A stretch of DNA of 64,000 bases. Source: Phoma sp. XZ068 (lineage: Eukaryota > Ascomycota > Dothideomycetes > Pleosporales > Didymellaceae). A program made the position numbers and the translations under genes. Below are positions 44,388 through 56,953 of the stretch, one piece after another. The stretch spans positions 496,001 to 560,000 of the forward strand of contig RBKR01000022.1 of NCBI GenBank assembly GCA_004835665.1, read 5' to 3'. The notes under the pieces are model-generated. The model had not been told where the DNA came from and ran no database searches. It saw only the letters and a program-made list of their open reading frames with translations. The first letter of the stretch is position 1, and the number at the start of each line of letters is the position of its first letter.

Positions 44388-47300
44388 ATGGATTTTGACG
44401 CTGTCGACCTTGACATGGGCGACAACTCGCTCTACGGGGCTAATTCACCTACGTCGTCACTCGCTGTGCAGCAGTGGATCGACGAGTCACATGATTCCGC
44501 CAACGACCACTTCGCTCAGCCAACACTCTACGACCTGTTGCCTGACACCTCGTTTCCTGGCACTGAGCTAACGCCACACTCTCCAGGTGAACAACCCGCG
44601 CAGCAGAGTCAGACACCGCCAGCAACTCCTCGCTTTGACCCCGCGGCGCTTCTCAACCCCAGGTCTGCAGCTAAGCGGCCCGCAGCATCTTCAGAAGGAA
44701 GCGAGAGCAGCCGCACCGAGTCCACCGCTACCGGTCAAGTATCGCTTGTAGAGCGCTTGCACAACGTTCAAGAGCGCGCCGCATCCCCGGCGAAGCGTGT
44801 CAAGACAGTCGATGACCAACAGCGCAAGAAGGCGTCTTCGAACGGTTCTAATTTCAGCGGAAGCAGCGCTCTTGACTTGAACAAGAACGGAAACACTCGT
44901 GTGCCCCCGCCCACCCAAGTCGACCTCACGATGAGTAAGTACTTGGCTTTTCGCGCTATTCCGGCTCATATTGACTTTCTCAGGTGACGATGACGAAGTC
45001 GAGGTTGTTCAGGACAACATGTCCCAAATGATCTGTATCGGCAAAGTCGAGCAGGCGTACATTATGATGCACACTGTGCCATTCCCAGATACCAAGAAAT
45101 ACGTCGGCAACCATGGCGCGCTGGGCAGAATCAAAGTGGCATTCCGGAGGGCCGGTCAGCGAACAGACATCACCATCCTCGTCACAGACGCCGCAGGCAA
45201 GGAGTTTGGCAAAGTCGACGGCAAGACTGCGCAAGCCATCGTTCCGCTCATGGATGGTGCGAAAGGCAGCGGCATGATGTGGATGGCTTGGACCGACCCG
45301 CGGAAGCGTTCACAAGGTGAACCCACAACACCCGGTACTCAACATCATACGCTCATTTCGATGACTTTGCAGTTATACTGTCCACGCAAGAATGCTCATG
45401 GAATCGGCAAGTACTTAAAGAACAAGAACGCAAAGTTGACGAGGCCGCAATGGGAGCTCGATAGGTATGACTACTTCAACCCACAAACGCAGGAGGCTGC
45501 CACAAGGGTTCAATTACAGCATCCGACTCTTGACAACCACTCAAATATGCATGCGGGGCATGCTTCAGCTATGCCAATGACCAACTACGTTTTGCGCAGC
45601 GTCGACGAGATTCGCGACGATGTTCAGAACGTGTTCGATTCTGTCGTTGGCAGCTCAGAAGAAGTGCCAATGCGCGAACCGTCTTCACACATCAAGACCG
45701 AGCTCTACCCTCACCAGAAACAAGCCCTTCACTTCATGTGGAGCAGGGAGCAGGAGCTTACTGGCAATGAGCCTGACAAGTCTGATCCGCTTTGGAAGCC
45801 ACGTTACCTCGACAATGGCCGTAAGAAATTCATCCATGTCATCACTGGTCAGGAGCAGGAAGAGAAACCGACGCCTTGTCGAGGCGGCATCCTTGCAGAT
45901 GAGATGGGGTTGGGGAAAACACTGAGTATTCTCTCTCTTGTCGCCGATGATTCTTCCATCAAGGATGCTCAAGACTTTGCGGCAAAGAAGCCTCCACGGA
46001 ACCAAGAAGCCTCGTTCATTCAGCCCATCATCAACAGTCGAGCCACCCTTCTCATCTGCCCTCTCAGCACAATGACGAATTGGAAGGAGCAAATCAAGGA
46101 TCACTTCCCCGCCGGCGGCGCACTCAAGTGGACACGCTATCACGGAAGCGAGAGATTTGATGTGAAGCCCAACGAGCTGGCTGACAATGACATCGTTGTC
46201 ACCACCTACCACATCATCGCCAAAGATCTGCTTGATAGGAAGAGGGCACTACCTTACATCAACTGGTTCCGGGTTGTCTTGGATGAAGCCCACACCATTC
46301 GTAACCCCACTGGGCAATCCAAGGCTGCGATTGCTCTTCCAGGGCAGCGGCGATGGGCCGTCACCGGAACCCCGGTTCAGAATCGTCTCGAGGTATGCTC
46401 TGTAATTATGACATATTGCAGACACGCACTAACGTGAATTACAGGATCTCGGTGCTCTGTTCAATTTCATCAAGCTGACTCCCTTTAACTCAACATATGG
46501 CTTCAATCTCTACATCCTCAGCCCGTTCAAGGCCGCCGATCCGGAAGTTGTACCCAAGCTACAGCTTCTGGTCAGCACAGTTACCATACGTCGGACCAAG
46601 GAGATCATCAAGGATGAGGTACCGAAGAGGAACGACACGATTGTCAGACTGAGGTTCTCCAAGGCGGAGCAGCAGCTCCATGATTGGTTTGAGAAGGATA
46701 CGCAGCGCAAGGTCAATGCTGTCACGTCAGGCGATAAGATGGGAGGACACTCTTACGCACGTATCCTGACTGCTATTCTCAATCTTCGGCTCATCTGCGC
46801 TCACGGTCGTGACCTGCTGAGCGAAGAAGCATTGAAGACAACAGATGGCATGTCGTCTGATCAACCTATGGAGATCGGTGACGACGAGGAAGAGCTGCCT
46901 TCTCTTACACGACAACAAGCTTACGAGATGCTCGACATGCTCGGACAGACCAGCGCGGACCTGTGTGCCTACTGCCACAAGTCTGTTCTCCTGGACGTCG
47001 ACACAGACGACGAGGACGAGGATGGCGAACCACCAAATCTGATTGGGCACATGACATCGTGTTACCACGTCGTCTGCCCAAAGCATCTGAGGAAGCTGAG
47101 AGCAGATTACACTAATAACAGGATCGACCATGGTATGGTCAAATGTCACTTCTGTGAGGACAAGGTCAAGCCTTCCCTGTTCGAGTTGAACCGCACCGAC
47201 TACCAGGACTTCTGCGATGAGCGTGACAAGATGCGCAGAGACCCCAAGCTATCGAAGAAGATCAACAGCTACACTGGCCCACACACAAAGACCCAAGCCT

Positions 47301-47878
47301 TGCTCAATGACCTCGCAGAGTTCCACACTTGGAGTCTCAGTCACCCTGATGAGCGTCCGATTAAGAGGTACGTTCACAAAGTCAGGCTTGAAGAGAGTTA
47401 CATTAACCATCCTCGCAGTGTCGTGTTCTCCAGTTGGACAACTCACCTCGACCTCATAGAAATCGCCCTCAAGAACCACTCGCACACCTACGTCCGCCTC
47501 GACGGACGCATGTCTCGCGACGCCCGAGACAAATCCATGCGTGTCTTTCGCGAAGATCCCTCCGTCCACGTAATGCTTGTCTCTATCGGTGCCGGTGGTC
47601 TGGGTCTCAATCTCACGACCGCTAATAAAGTCTTCATGATGGAGCCCCAGTTCAATCCTGCTGCGGAAGCCCAAGCTGTAGATCGCGTGCACCGACTGGG
47701 CCAGGATAGGGAGGTCACGATCAAGCGGTTTATTATGGAGAAGAGCTTCGAAGAGAAGATGTTGGTGCTGCAGGGAAAGAAGAAAGCACTTGCTGATCTT
47801 ACAATGGCGCGGGAGAAGAGGAGCAAGGGAGAGGATTCGAAGAGGAGGTTGGAGGAGTTGAGGAGTTTGTTCAGGTGA
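44388..47878 (+). CDS. SNF2-family ATPase with RING finger, Rad5/HLTF-like
   Basis: Four exons: 44388-44934, 44984-46392, 46445-47367 and 47419-47878, giving 1112 residues. The first ~180 residues are disordered. Residues ~190-300 form a domain in the HIRAN position (KEFGKVDGKTAQAIVPLMD), but it is only loosely HIRAN-like. Lobe 1 has DEMGLGKTLS (about 487) and VLDEAHTIRN (about 615). A RING-type zinc finger is inserted between lobes (about 825-885): CAYC, an acidic loop, then HMTSCYHVVCPKHL and CHFC. Lobe 2 starts VVFSSWTTHLDL and has DRVHRLGQ. A RING between SNF2 lobes is the Rad5/HLTF/Rad16 layout, so a DNA-damage-tolerance ubiquitin ligase and translocase is likely. Intron 3 is 51 bp and stop-free in frame, so an unspliced reading looks continuous; splicing gives the better PIKSVVFSSW. 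Confidence 0.9.
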
Positions 47879-48273
47879 GCAGGCGGTTTAGTGATATCTG
47901 GATGTGGGTCCAGGCGAAGATATACGCGATCTTCTTGGATCATCTTGGGACAAGTACTTGGAAAGGAAGACATTGGCAGTCTTGTCCTTGCATGGCGCTC
48001 AGCAACTGCTGCTGTGGTGTACCTGGGTGGATTCCTTTCGGCAATTCTAGCGTCCATCGACTCTGTCGAGGAGAGTCACGTTGCTCTGCGAACTGCGCAA
48101 GGCAAGTGCATACAGAGCGCAAGTTTTTCTAAGTCTAAATTTGCTCTCGCAGTCCACTCTACACAACCTCTGATATCCATGCTTACAGCACGATCGTGCT
48201 GCCGGACTCTCGCATACTACAACACATGCAATAAGAGTAGATAGCAAACATAGAACACATCATAACCTCTACC
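47879..48273. other. Intergenic 3' region
   Basis: These 395 bp follow the Rad5-like gene. No gene was recognised. Confidence 0.5.
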
Positions 48274-48774
48274 ATGGCTAACAAACGTACAACTGCGCAC
48301 CTGTCCAATCACACTTCAACCTTTGACCAGCCATTCTACACAATACTACCCGAACCCTTCACAAACTCACACACCGTCACTCACTCCCACAACCTCCAAC
48401 GAACTTACCACAGCGTACTAAGGCCCCCAAGCCCGCGCAACACAAGTACCACACCAAGCATCTCCCCATCCCGCGGCACCGGACACACCACCTGCACATC
48501 GCGTATCACCAGCCTTACCCCCATGCCCTGACTCTTGCATACCCAAGAGTCATGGCGCTGCACGCGCCACGCGATGTGGCGCCGGGCGAGCGGATGCCAA
48601 CCGTTTGTGGCTGCGGGTAAGCAGGGTAAATCCCCGGGGTGGATGTTATTTTATTTCCGCGGCGTCGCCTGCGCGACACTTGAATCTCACTTCTTTTGTG
48701 AATTTGAGAATGGCGAGTTGAGAGAGGTTTGTTTGAAAGATGAAAGATATGCGGAGGCGAATCGATTGTTTTGA
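48274..48774 (+). pseudogene. Possible frameshifted small gene
   Basis: Between two recognised genes, one frame is open from 48327 to a stop at 48618-48620. It has coding-like GC-rich third positions and reads LTLAYPRVMALHAPRDVA, then MPTVCGCG. The next frame continues at once with GKQGKSPG, FYFRGVACATLESHFFCEF and ENGELREVCL to a stop ending at 48774. Skipping one G in the GGG at 48615-48617 would join them into a protein with a CxCG and a later Cys pair, but no intron can do this. A third open frame with an ATG in good context (ACCATGGC) starts at 48274 and stops at 48531, without clear continuity. Options are a broken gene, a sequencing error in a homopolymer, or chance. I recognise no family. 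Confidence 0.35.
48530..48551. repeat. Perfect 8-bp inverted repeat
   Basis: GACTCTTG and CAAGAGTC flank a 6-nt loop (CATACC), a small perfect hairpin. It lies inside the candidate frameshifted gene, 64 bp before the putative frameshift. No function is assigned. Confidence 0.7.
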
Positions 48775-49172
48775 GTACGGGCCGATACAGCAGAGAGGGA
48801 ATGTTGGGGTGTTTGCAAGATCAAGATGATTGGTGGAGAAAAGGTACTACGTCGAAGCCGTTCATGGATGTTGTACGATGAGCCGCAATGAGCTTGGCGA
48901 TGAGCGGTGCGATGGAGCAAGAGATGGGAACGTGGACGAGGCTCAACAGGGAATGCTAGTTGGACGGTCAAAGTGACAGCAAGGTATGCCCATTGCAATG
49001 TTTCAGGATGACAAGATAATGGAGGATGTAGACAGTGAATGAAGGTGGAAGTTAAATGTATATTTGCTAACAATCATATCTCATAGAACTATGCGCTCGC
49101 AAATTTTGTCAGTCCCAGCCTGGGAGCAAGACATGATATCACCAAGAAACGAAACAACCTCTACAAGCACAC
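48775..49172. other. Intergenic 3' region
   Basis: These 398 bp lie before the 3' end of the Dal5-like transporter gene. No gene was recognised. Confidence 0.5.
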
Positions 49173-50841
49173 TTAAGTGGTGTAGAAGAAATCAGCACGG
49201 TTGTCGCCCATAATCTCAAGCTCCTCCTCAGTCTTGTTCACCATCCAGTGATCACGCTTGCCCTCCCTGCGCAGCCTGTTCTCGCGCTTAAGCATGAAGT
49301 GCATGAAGACTGTTCCACCGAAAAGGAAGAGGAACTGGTAGGCAAGAACGATACCGTGGCCGGTCCAGTACCTGGGCTTCTCCTTCTGCGAGTAGATGTT
49401 GGAGGATACGACACCGTTCATGTTGCCCCAGCCGACGACAACACCGACCATTACACCGCGCTTCAGCGAGCCTTCAACGTTGTTGGATGCCCAGGTGAGT
49501 GTGTTGGAAACGGTGGGGTAGATACCGACGGCGCCGAGGAAGGTACCGGCATACTGTACGTGTACATTGTTGGTGGACAGAAGCATGGCGAAACCGATGC
49601 AGCCGATGAGCGAAATCACCATGTTGCAGTAGCCACGCAGCTTTGTCCGGTCGCCAATGAAACCAACGACAACGGTCATGGCAGCAGCAACGGCGTATGG
49701 CGGAACAGACATGAGCTGGGCCTTGGTGCCGGTGTAGCCCATACCGAGGAGAATGGTGGGGAGGAAGAGCGAGAAACAGTACAGCGGGCACAGGCAGCCC
49801 ATGTAGATGACGGCGTAGCCCCAGGTCTTCCAGTCCTTGAGCGCGGCGTAGACGTGACGGCGATCAATGTGACCGACGGTAGCACGGGATTGGCCGTCAG
49901 CGCGGAGACGACGGAGCGCGCGGAGCTTCTCGTCAGCGCTGAGGAAAGAGGCTGTGTCGGGGAAATCGAAGGTCATCCACCAGCAAACAAAACCAACGCC
50001 GACGGTCATGAGACCTTCGATGATGAAGATCCAGCGCCATCCCTGGTAGCCGCCGATGCCGTGCATCTCGGTAATGGCAGCGGCAAGGAGACCACCGAAA
50101 GAACCAGCAAGAGCAGCAGCAGAGAAGAACAGCGCGGCACGGAGACCGAGCTCCTGGCGCTTGTACCAACATGAGAGGTAGTAGTTGACACCGGGGAAGA
50201 GACCAGCCTCAGCGATACCGAGGAACCAACGGCAAGCAAGGAGACCGGCCTTGTTGTGGACAACACCCATGAGAGTCATGATGATACCCCAGGCGAGGAT
50301 GATGACAGTGAAGAAGACGCGGGGCGACCACTTCTTGATCAGGATGTTGGTCAGGGGCTCAAAACCAGCGTAGGAGATGAAGAAGATGGTGAGGGCGTTG
50401 TTGTAATCGCGGCCGCCCATCTTCAGGTCAGGCTCCATCTTCGCAACACGGGCATTGCCAATGTTTGTGCGGTCCAAGAAGCTGGAAAAATAAATCAGCA
50501 CAACGTCAATTCGCTGATTACGACGTGGACTTACGACAAGAGATAGAGGAGAGAGAGCCATGGGATTAGCCATCGGTCCATCTTCCAGACGAGAGCCTTG
50601 TCCTGGGTGAGGTCAGTAAGAAGTAAACAAACCACGTCCAATTAGGATAAGAACGTACAAGTTTGGCACGCTCCTCATCGCTCTTGCCAGCATCTGGGTC
50701 GGGGAGATCATCGTAGTCGCCGACGCCGTTGGAGCTGATATCGGAGTTGTCGTTGTAGAGGGCAGCCGACTTCTCGTTGTCGGAGCGGAGGGCAGGGTCA
50801 GCGACCTCAAGGCCCGTGGGGTTGGTCTTCTCATCAACCAT
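49173..50841 (-). CDS. MFS transporter, Dal5/allantoate permease (anion:cation symporter) family
   Basis: Three exons: 50659-50841, 50535-50602 and 49173-50481; introns of 56 bp (GTACGT, CTGAC, CAG) and 53 bp (GTAAGT, CAG). The product is 519 residues. A hydrophilic, acidic N-terminus of about 60 residues precedes twelve predicted membrane segments. The first starts at WLIPWLSLLYLLSFLDRTNIGNA, formed across intron 2; LDRTNIGNA is a hallmark of the family. The MFS loop motif and GWRWIFIIEGLMTVGVG are also typical. Substrates of relatives include allantoate, nicotinate, pantothenate, biotin and other carboxylates, imported with protons at the plasma membrane. The sequence does not decide among them. 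Codon bias is strong, suggesting high expression, and it produces a 308-codon antisense frame. Confidence 0.93.
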
Positions 50842-53436
50842 GATGACTGATGGTGTTGGAGAGATACAGGAGGTCTTGGGGTGCACTCAGAAACACCTTG
50901 TCCGAGGGGCGCCAGGGTCTCTATATGTACTCCCAGTGCTCACCTACCGTGTCGAAAAAGTGCAGGACCAGGACTATGGACAAGGGTAGTGCAGGACTAG
51001 TGCCTTCCTGGACCCGGGTCCCCCATGGGGGCGGTTGGACAAGAGGATGGCGTCGGCGGATCCTGCTTGGCCCGTTTACACAGTGCGTCCGAGTGTGGCG
51101 GAGTGAGATTGCGAGAGAATAGGACCCTGGAACTATTGGATGCCGCAGAGTACAGTTCCACGAGGGCACTGCATTTGTCAAGGCTGTCGCTGCCTGCCAC
51201 GGGAGGCTCTGAGACACAGCAAGCCAGTGTAGCCTCGCACCTGGCGGGCTGTCACTTGCTGAAGGATCAGTTTCAGCCGCCAGTCCTTCGCGCAAGAGCG
51301 TACCGGTACCTCAACGGCCGATTGCCCACTCCGGTCACATTGTCAATTATGCCAGAAATCGCCCTTGGGCAGTCGTCAGTGTACCATCGGCCGGACCAAG
51401 AGTATACTTCTGGCAAGGGCCCGAGTGCAAGTGGTTCTCGAACCCCCGGGGATGGCGTTCTGGGCGGCCTTCCCATGTCCAGCAATCTCTCGCAAAAAAG
51501 CCACCCAAGACCTTGGCACAACGCCTACCAGGGCCAAAACCGCTCGCAGATACGGATGAGGCCTGCAGGCTGGCGCTGCATCTTCAGCCGGCAGGGAATC
51601 GAAGCTTTGCCAGTGCGCCTTTGGCGGTCGCACCAAACGCCCGCTCGTGTGCGACGTGTGCCAATGTTGCATCCACGATTTATTTCGCGATGGGCTTTGC
51701 TGACGGCAGCAGATCTCTCCAGCGTCTTCCTCCCCGCCTTCTCGAAGCGGAGCGCAGATTCCCTCTTAGCTTGGCCCACAGTGGGGCGGTAGTGTGTTGA
51801 AGTGGTTCCCCGCATGCGGAGGCCCCGCCGTGAAGGAGCACACACAATTTCAGAGCGCAGTGTCATCAACAGCCTGGCCTTTGGCCTTGCTTCCGCGTGC
51901 TCCGCTACCGGGACCCTCACGATGCCTAAAACCATAGTGCTGCATGTCCGCACAGTCGGCCTAAGGTTTACGGCAGGGGCACACAAACAACGCCACCGCT
52001 GACGGGCGCCCAGTGCTTCTAGTGCCAGCCATCAACGTCGGGTAAAGGGAGCATTATCGCGCTGCGATTCGCTCGCAAATCGGCCATGGCGCCTATGCTA
52101 GCGGGACAAAGGGAGCGCTGATCCGCGGCTTCTCAAACATGTCGCCTGTCTCGTTCGGGGCATCTAATTATCCACCCTTGCACATTCCATCCTGACAGTG
52201 CCAACGCGCGCTGTCTGCGTGCATCCCGGCGTACCTACTTGTTACAACAAACACTACTGCGATTACACGCACGCGATTAGCAAGGGACAGCGTCTGTTGG
52301 TACGCTTATCAGTGCAACACGAGGCCCAGCAGAACCTGGAATTTGCATTTGTTTTTGCACCAGCAACTTCCATTTCCATCCACACGCACCTGCCAAGAAT
52401 ATCCTACACGTGGCCGCCCGCCGGCCTTGGTATGCATTTGCTTACCACCGATTGCGCTTTCTTTCCCATGCTTGCTTGCGCTTGCGTGCTGGCTTGTCTC
52501 TCGTTCGGTTTGTCATTATCGCGCTGCCCCGAACCAAGACTCCGTAGCTCAAACACCAAAACAAAGGCTCCGCCAGTGGGTTAACTACCGATAACTATCC
52601 CGCTCCACACCCAAGACACAGCGTGACCCCCCGATCCAGTGTCCAAGGCGCCGATTAGTCTTGCACTTGTGGTGCATCAGCCGATCCGCTATCTGCCGAT
52701 GGCATGGCAACGTGCGTTATTGATGCATGTGGAGGCGGTTATACATGCACGCAATCGTGACAGGTTTGTCATCTCTGGGCACCGGTGAGTTCTTGCCCTC
52801 CGATCGGCCGCTGGTCCGACGGTGAGCGCTGCGTCTAGCCCAGGTGTCTGGATCTGTCCGTCGCCGTTGGGGAATCTAAAACTGAATCTGCGATATATTG
52901 GTGAGGGAATGACAAGCATTACCAGTACGAAGCTCTGGAACGCAGCTGGGGTAAGTCTGGTAGACAATATGCAGGCAGTAAGATTTCAGGCAAGCGAAAT
53001 TTGTTGGACAGCGAGGACTGCGAATGAATTGCATGCATCAAGGACACTTCTGCCGCTGCACTGACTGTGCTGCGCGCTTAGGCAACCCTGGCCCGTAAGC
53101 GGTGGCATTATTGACTGCGCGGTGTGCTACCCCAGCTTCTGCTTCTTCCGAGATGACTGAAACCGAGACAAAGGTCCATCCGCGTGCACTGGTCTCTGGG
53201 GTAAAAGGGTCAGACTGTGCCGCAATCTCGCAAAATTGTGGTGATTGTTGCGGGTGAGCGTGAAGGATGCCGCAAGGACGTGTTGGACGCAGGGGCATGC
53301 ACAGGCGGACGCGATTTACTTTTGGCACGGGGCACGGCGTCCATCAATATTCGTGAATTTGATGGTTTCTTTCGTTGATGCATGTTTTGCTTATTATTAT
53401 ATGTTGCGTTACTAGAGCCTTCTAGCTCTGCACTAC
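50842..53436. other. Gene-free 2.6-kb interval
   Basis: This is the longest stretch without a supportable gene. It lies 5' of the transporter gene and 3' of the nuclease gene. It is GC-rich, so chance open frames on both strands are long (up to 255 codons at 51025-51792), but none has protein-like content. It contains short GC palindromes such as ACCCGGGT and CCCCATGGGG near 51013-51032. It probably includes an extended regulatory region of the transporter, but no sites are assigned. Confidence 0.55.
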
Positions 53437-55529
53437 CTAAACGCACACATCCATCCTGGCGACACTGGGGTCGTGGTCGGAGACTTGCTCAGCGAACGAA
53501 ACCCACGTGGTGAGATGGACATGCTCATACTTGGCTTTGCTAGTCAAGCTTGGTGAGATGAACATGTGGTCGAGCTGCTGAGCATTCATATCAAAGAGGT
53601 ACGTGTAGCGCTCCAACTCGTCGATGCCAGTCACGGCATCCATGTCCTTCAGTCCAGAGATCTTGACATACTGCTTCAGCGGCTCAACAAAAGTGAACTC
53701 GTTAAAGTCACCAGCCGTAATGATGCGGGCGTTCTTGTCCTTGCTAAGGATTTCCTGTCGAAAGCGTTAGCCACTTCGTATCCCGTGTTTCGGTCGCTAA
53801 AGGACAACCCTTTCGTGCGAAAAGTGGCGTTTTGTCCTACTATGGCTCAAACAGCTGCATCAAGCAACCTGCAGCCTCCCCGCAAAGTACGGGCTTGGAA
53901 TGCTTGGGGTTTTCTAGAACTCACCTTGACGAAGTTTGCCGTTAGCGTGGCCTGCTCTAATCTGTCATCGACACCTCCGTTCACGGGAGGGCGTGCATCA
54001 CCCATGATGCTGCTGCTTCCTCCCTTCGATCCGAAGTGAACGTTGATAGTGAAGAAGTTGCCGGCGCTCTTGCCCTTCTTGCCGATAACCTCCCACTGCG
54101 CAACCAGGGGCTTGCGGCTCGCTGTCCATGCCTCGCTCGCAGGCTCGATACGACCTGGGTTGAAGCTAAGAGCAGGACCATTTACGACTTCGGTCTTGTC
54201 GAGAGAGCCACCTGGGTTGGGTTTGTAGAGGCGAACAAGCGAGGGCTTGTAGAGATAAGCGACCCGGATGTTACCACCAGGCGCACCACCATCCTTGTCG
54301 TCAATTGGCGCAATGTCGATGAAGGTATAGTTCGGACCTCCGGCGGCGCTGATAGCCTTAGTGAGGGTACTCAGTGTAAGGTTTGCGGAGACGACTAGTC
54401 GAGTGTTAGTGTGGGGACGTGGACATAAAGGTACTGCCGGCCGCGCATTGCGGCTGAAAGGACTCGGTATCAGCTGTTGAGACTCACCTGCATCGTTCGT
54501 GGCACCGTTATCGTCCTGGACTTCCTGGATGAAGACCACATCCGGGCTCTTCAAGTAATCCACAATCTGCTCGGCGACGCGGGGCAGGTGCGACGAGGTT
54601 GGCGCCAAGTTCTCAACATTGTATGCGCCGAAGGTGATGCCGCCGCAGTCGTTCTTTGATTCGAGCTTGGTGGGCTTGGGGGTCAAGGGCTTCTTCGAAC
54701 CGGTGACCTTTAGAGCAGTGGAAGGCAAGATGCGATAGTAACCGAAGGCGTAGGTGACAACACCGGTAATCTCCTCAAGGCTATCGCCCATACGGGTGTT
54801 GGTAGGGTTCTTGGTACCATCGAGCGGAGAACCGACAATGATAGCTTCTGGGTTGGCATCCCTATCGGTCGTAGTCAGACCGTCACGATCGTTGGTTCCG
54901 GTGACCTTCCAGCTTCCAGCAACCCAGGTGTCGCCGAACTGGTTGGGCTTCGTGAGCGCCCTCGCCTTCTTCACAGTCACCAGCTCGCCTGTCAAGCTCT
55001 CCCAGAAGTCAAGTCCATACTTCTTGGGCTCGAGTGTTGGGTTAGCGACGCTGATCTGTGATTTATTGTTCGGCACAGCGAAAACGTCTCCACCGTCCAA
55101 GCTGCTGTACTGCTCTGTGGGCGGGTTAACGGTATCTTTTCCAATGACCAGCGGTGTCACTTTGTTGCCCTTGCTGACAACCTTCTCCAGGACCGGGCTC
55201 GAGATTTCCGTCAGGTATATGTAGTCCTTGTTGCTGCGGTATTCGAGCACCTTGCCCCCAATAGTGATGGCATCACCAACAGTTAAGTTGGCCCCGAACG
55301 TACGCCCAAAAACGTAGACCGATTCCGAGGTGCGCTCATCACGGTCAGGCGTTGTCGAACGGATCCAAAGGCCATCGGGTCCCTTCGCTGTGATGACACC
55401 AGTCACGTTCGAGACGGTCTGGTCCTTGAAGGGTGACAGGTACTTGTTGCCGTTGATCTGAGCAATGGTGGTTGCAGAGGAGACCGCAAGGGAGGCCGCA
55501 AGGGCAATCAGGCGCGTGATAGGAGCCAT
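53437..55529 (-). CDS. Secreted endonuclease/exonuclease/phosphatase-family nuclease
   Basis: Three exons: 54488-55529, 53925-54394 and 53437-53754, giving 609 residues. Intron 1 is 93 bp and in frame without a stop; intron 2 is 170 bp. A signal peptide (MAPITRLIALAASLAVSSA) is followed by an OB-like region (about 25-120, starting TIAQINGNKYLSPFKDQTV) as in bacterial extracellular nucleases. The catalytic EEP domain starts near 300 with FGAYNVENLAP. Catalytic motifs are Glu in VVFIQEVQDDNGA, FFTINVHFGSKGG, ITAGDFNEF and the final SDHDPSVA (catalytic His). A secreted DNA/RNA nuclease for phosphate or nucleotide scavenging is likely. Role in host DNA-trap degradation is speculation. Confidence 0.92.
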
Positions 55530-56953
55530 TGTCGCTATTCCGCTTCGTACACGGACGCAATCGATCTACAGCGAGCGGCCCTTGTTCTTATACATGACAT
55601 TTAATTCATGTTCCGCAGCTGAAATCCAGCCCAGGAACCAGGATTGCCACGCGCATCACCGTGTAAGCCGGCACGCTTGCCTTGTTCCTGGCATCTACAC
55701 CGCGCATCTAGCTCATTGCCTATGATAGCAGGCAAAGATCATTTATCGGGGTCGCGCGAAGCTGTCCTCCGCTTGGCATTCGGTCGCGCCACGACGCGTG
55801 CAATGTCTGATAGGCCAGGAAATACCGAGGAGCCCGCCCAATATAGAAGGTGAGCGTTAGCGGAGATTGGGCGGCGACTCCCGCTAAAGTGGCTGGTAGA
55901 TGTGTCCTATCGTCCAAAGATATGGTCGAGATAACGCACGTGAAGTTGATATGATAGTCTTGGAAATGCGATGGTCAGGGGAAATGCAAGCAGTGTGCTC
56001 TTGTGGCGGAAGCTATGATCCGTCCACCAATGATAGCGGCGCACGTGCAACTTCCGTGAACTTTGTCGAGTGAGTTGGTGTGGTTCCCATCTCGTAAGCT
56101 CGTCTCCATTGGTTTGCTTCTGAGATTGAAGGCCATGGCTGGATGGCCTTGAGAAGATATTTCTATAGCTGCCTTGAGGATTGTAGACACGAGGATCGTA
56201 TACTGGCCTCAACCTGGGAGCGGCCAAACGAAACGCAATGTAATGAAGCCCCAGTACAATTAAACCACACTGGATAATCGCAAGCAAAGCTGAAACGGAA
56301 CTCCGAAAAAGTAGGCAGTCAAAAACTGAGGCTTCGAGAAGCATCACGTGAGTGCGTACTAGCGTGCTGTTGTGCTTTTCCGCTCAAGATCGAAAGATCT
56401 CCGACGCTTGTCCGCACCCACAGCATCGATGTGGCTTTCAGGTACAATCTTTTCTCACCAGGTGTAGAAAATCCGTTGTCACAACGGGCAAGCTGGTGCA
56501 GCTAGTCTGAAGGACAGATTCCATACATCGATCATACTTCAACGCGGGCGTGCTTCCCGTACTTGCTCACTGTATGTGCGATGCACCCTGCTGCACGGTC
56601 TCGATGGCAGAAACGGGGACAATGTAGAACCAGCAAGCATCTTATGCCTCTTGTCATTCTAAGAAGGCCCAAGCAGACGGTGGCAGTACAATGACAAAGA
56701 TTGGCGATGTGACGTTGTCTAAATTTTGTGTTCACCAATCGGAAGTGGACCTTCTTGATCGACATTGCTAATCATACATCCCCCTCGTCTCTTTACGCCT
56801 GCGCATGCCACTGACGGTAAGCTGAACCATAGGTTGCATCAGACCGCTGATATTTCTGCTCCCCCTCTCGGCTTTATGCAACCTCACCGCAGCTAACATG
56901 GATTGCCAAGACCACCAGAAAAGGTGGTAGTCTTGCTGCAAATACGGCATCAA
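55530..56953. other. Divergent intergenic region
   Basis: These 1.4 kb lie between the head-to-head nuclease and MATE transporter genes. One weak minus-strand open frame (55907-56347) is listed separately. Otherwise nothing was recognised. Confidence 0.5.
55907..56347 (-). CDS. Weak hypothetical small membrane protein
   Basis: An unbroken frame of 146 codons starts with a hydrophobic segment (about 15-45, VSALLAIIQCGLIVLGLHYIA) followed by RPVYDPRVYNPQGSY and a basic region. The first 60 residues look protein-like; the rest is His/Arg/Ser-rich and could be out of frame or past an unspliced intron. No family is recognised and no second exon could be supported. It may be a chance frame. Confidence 0.2.
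   Translation of the reverse strand: MMLLEASVFDCLLFRSSVSALLAIIQCGLIVLGLHYIAFRLAAPRLRPVYDPRVYNPQGSYRNIFSRPSSHGLQSQKQTNGDELTRWEPHQLTRQSSRKLHVRRYHWWTDHSFRHKSTLLAFPLTIAFPRLSYQLHVRYLDHIFGR

Noticed and set aside
47368..47418. Uninterrupted reading through the Rad5-like gene, i.e. no third intron
   Set aside because: The segment has a GTACGT donor, branch-like ATTAAC and GCAG acceptor. Removing it gives the tight family sequence PIKSVVFSSW.
49248..50174. 308-codon open frame antisense to the Dal5-like transporter
   Set aside because: Same cause: strong codon bias of the sense gene. The composition is not protein-like and membrane segments are absent.
51590..51612. Antisense B-box-like TTCGATTCC
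   Set aside because: Flanking bases cannot form a T-arm stem and no acceptor stem was found.
51025..51792. 255-codon open frame in the gene-free GC-rich interval
   Set aside because: No domain, no signal, and overlapping frames of similar length on the other strand. Its composition is as expected of random GC-rich DNA.
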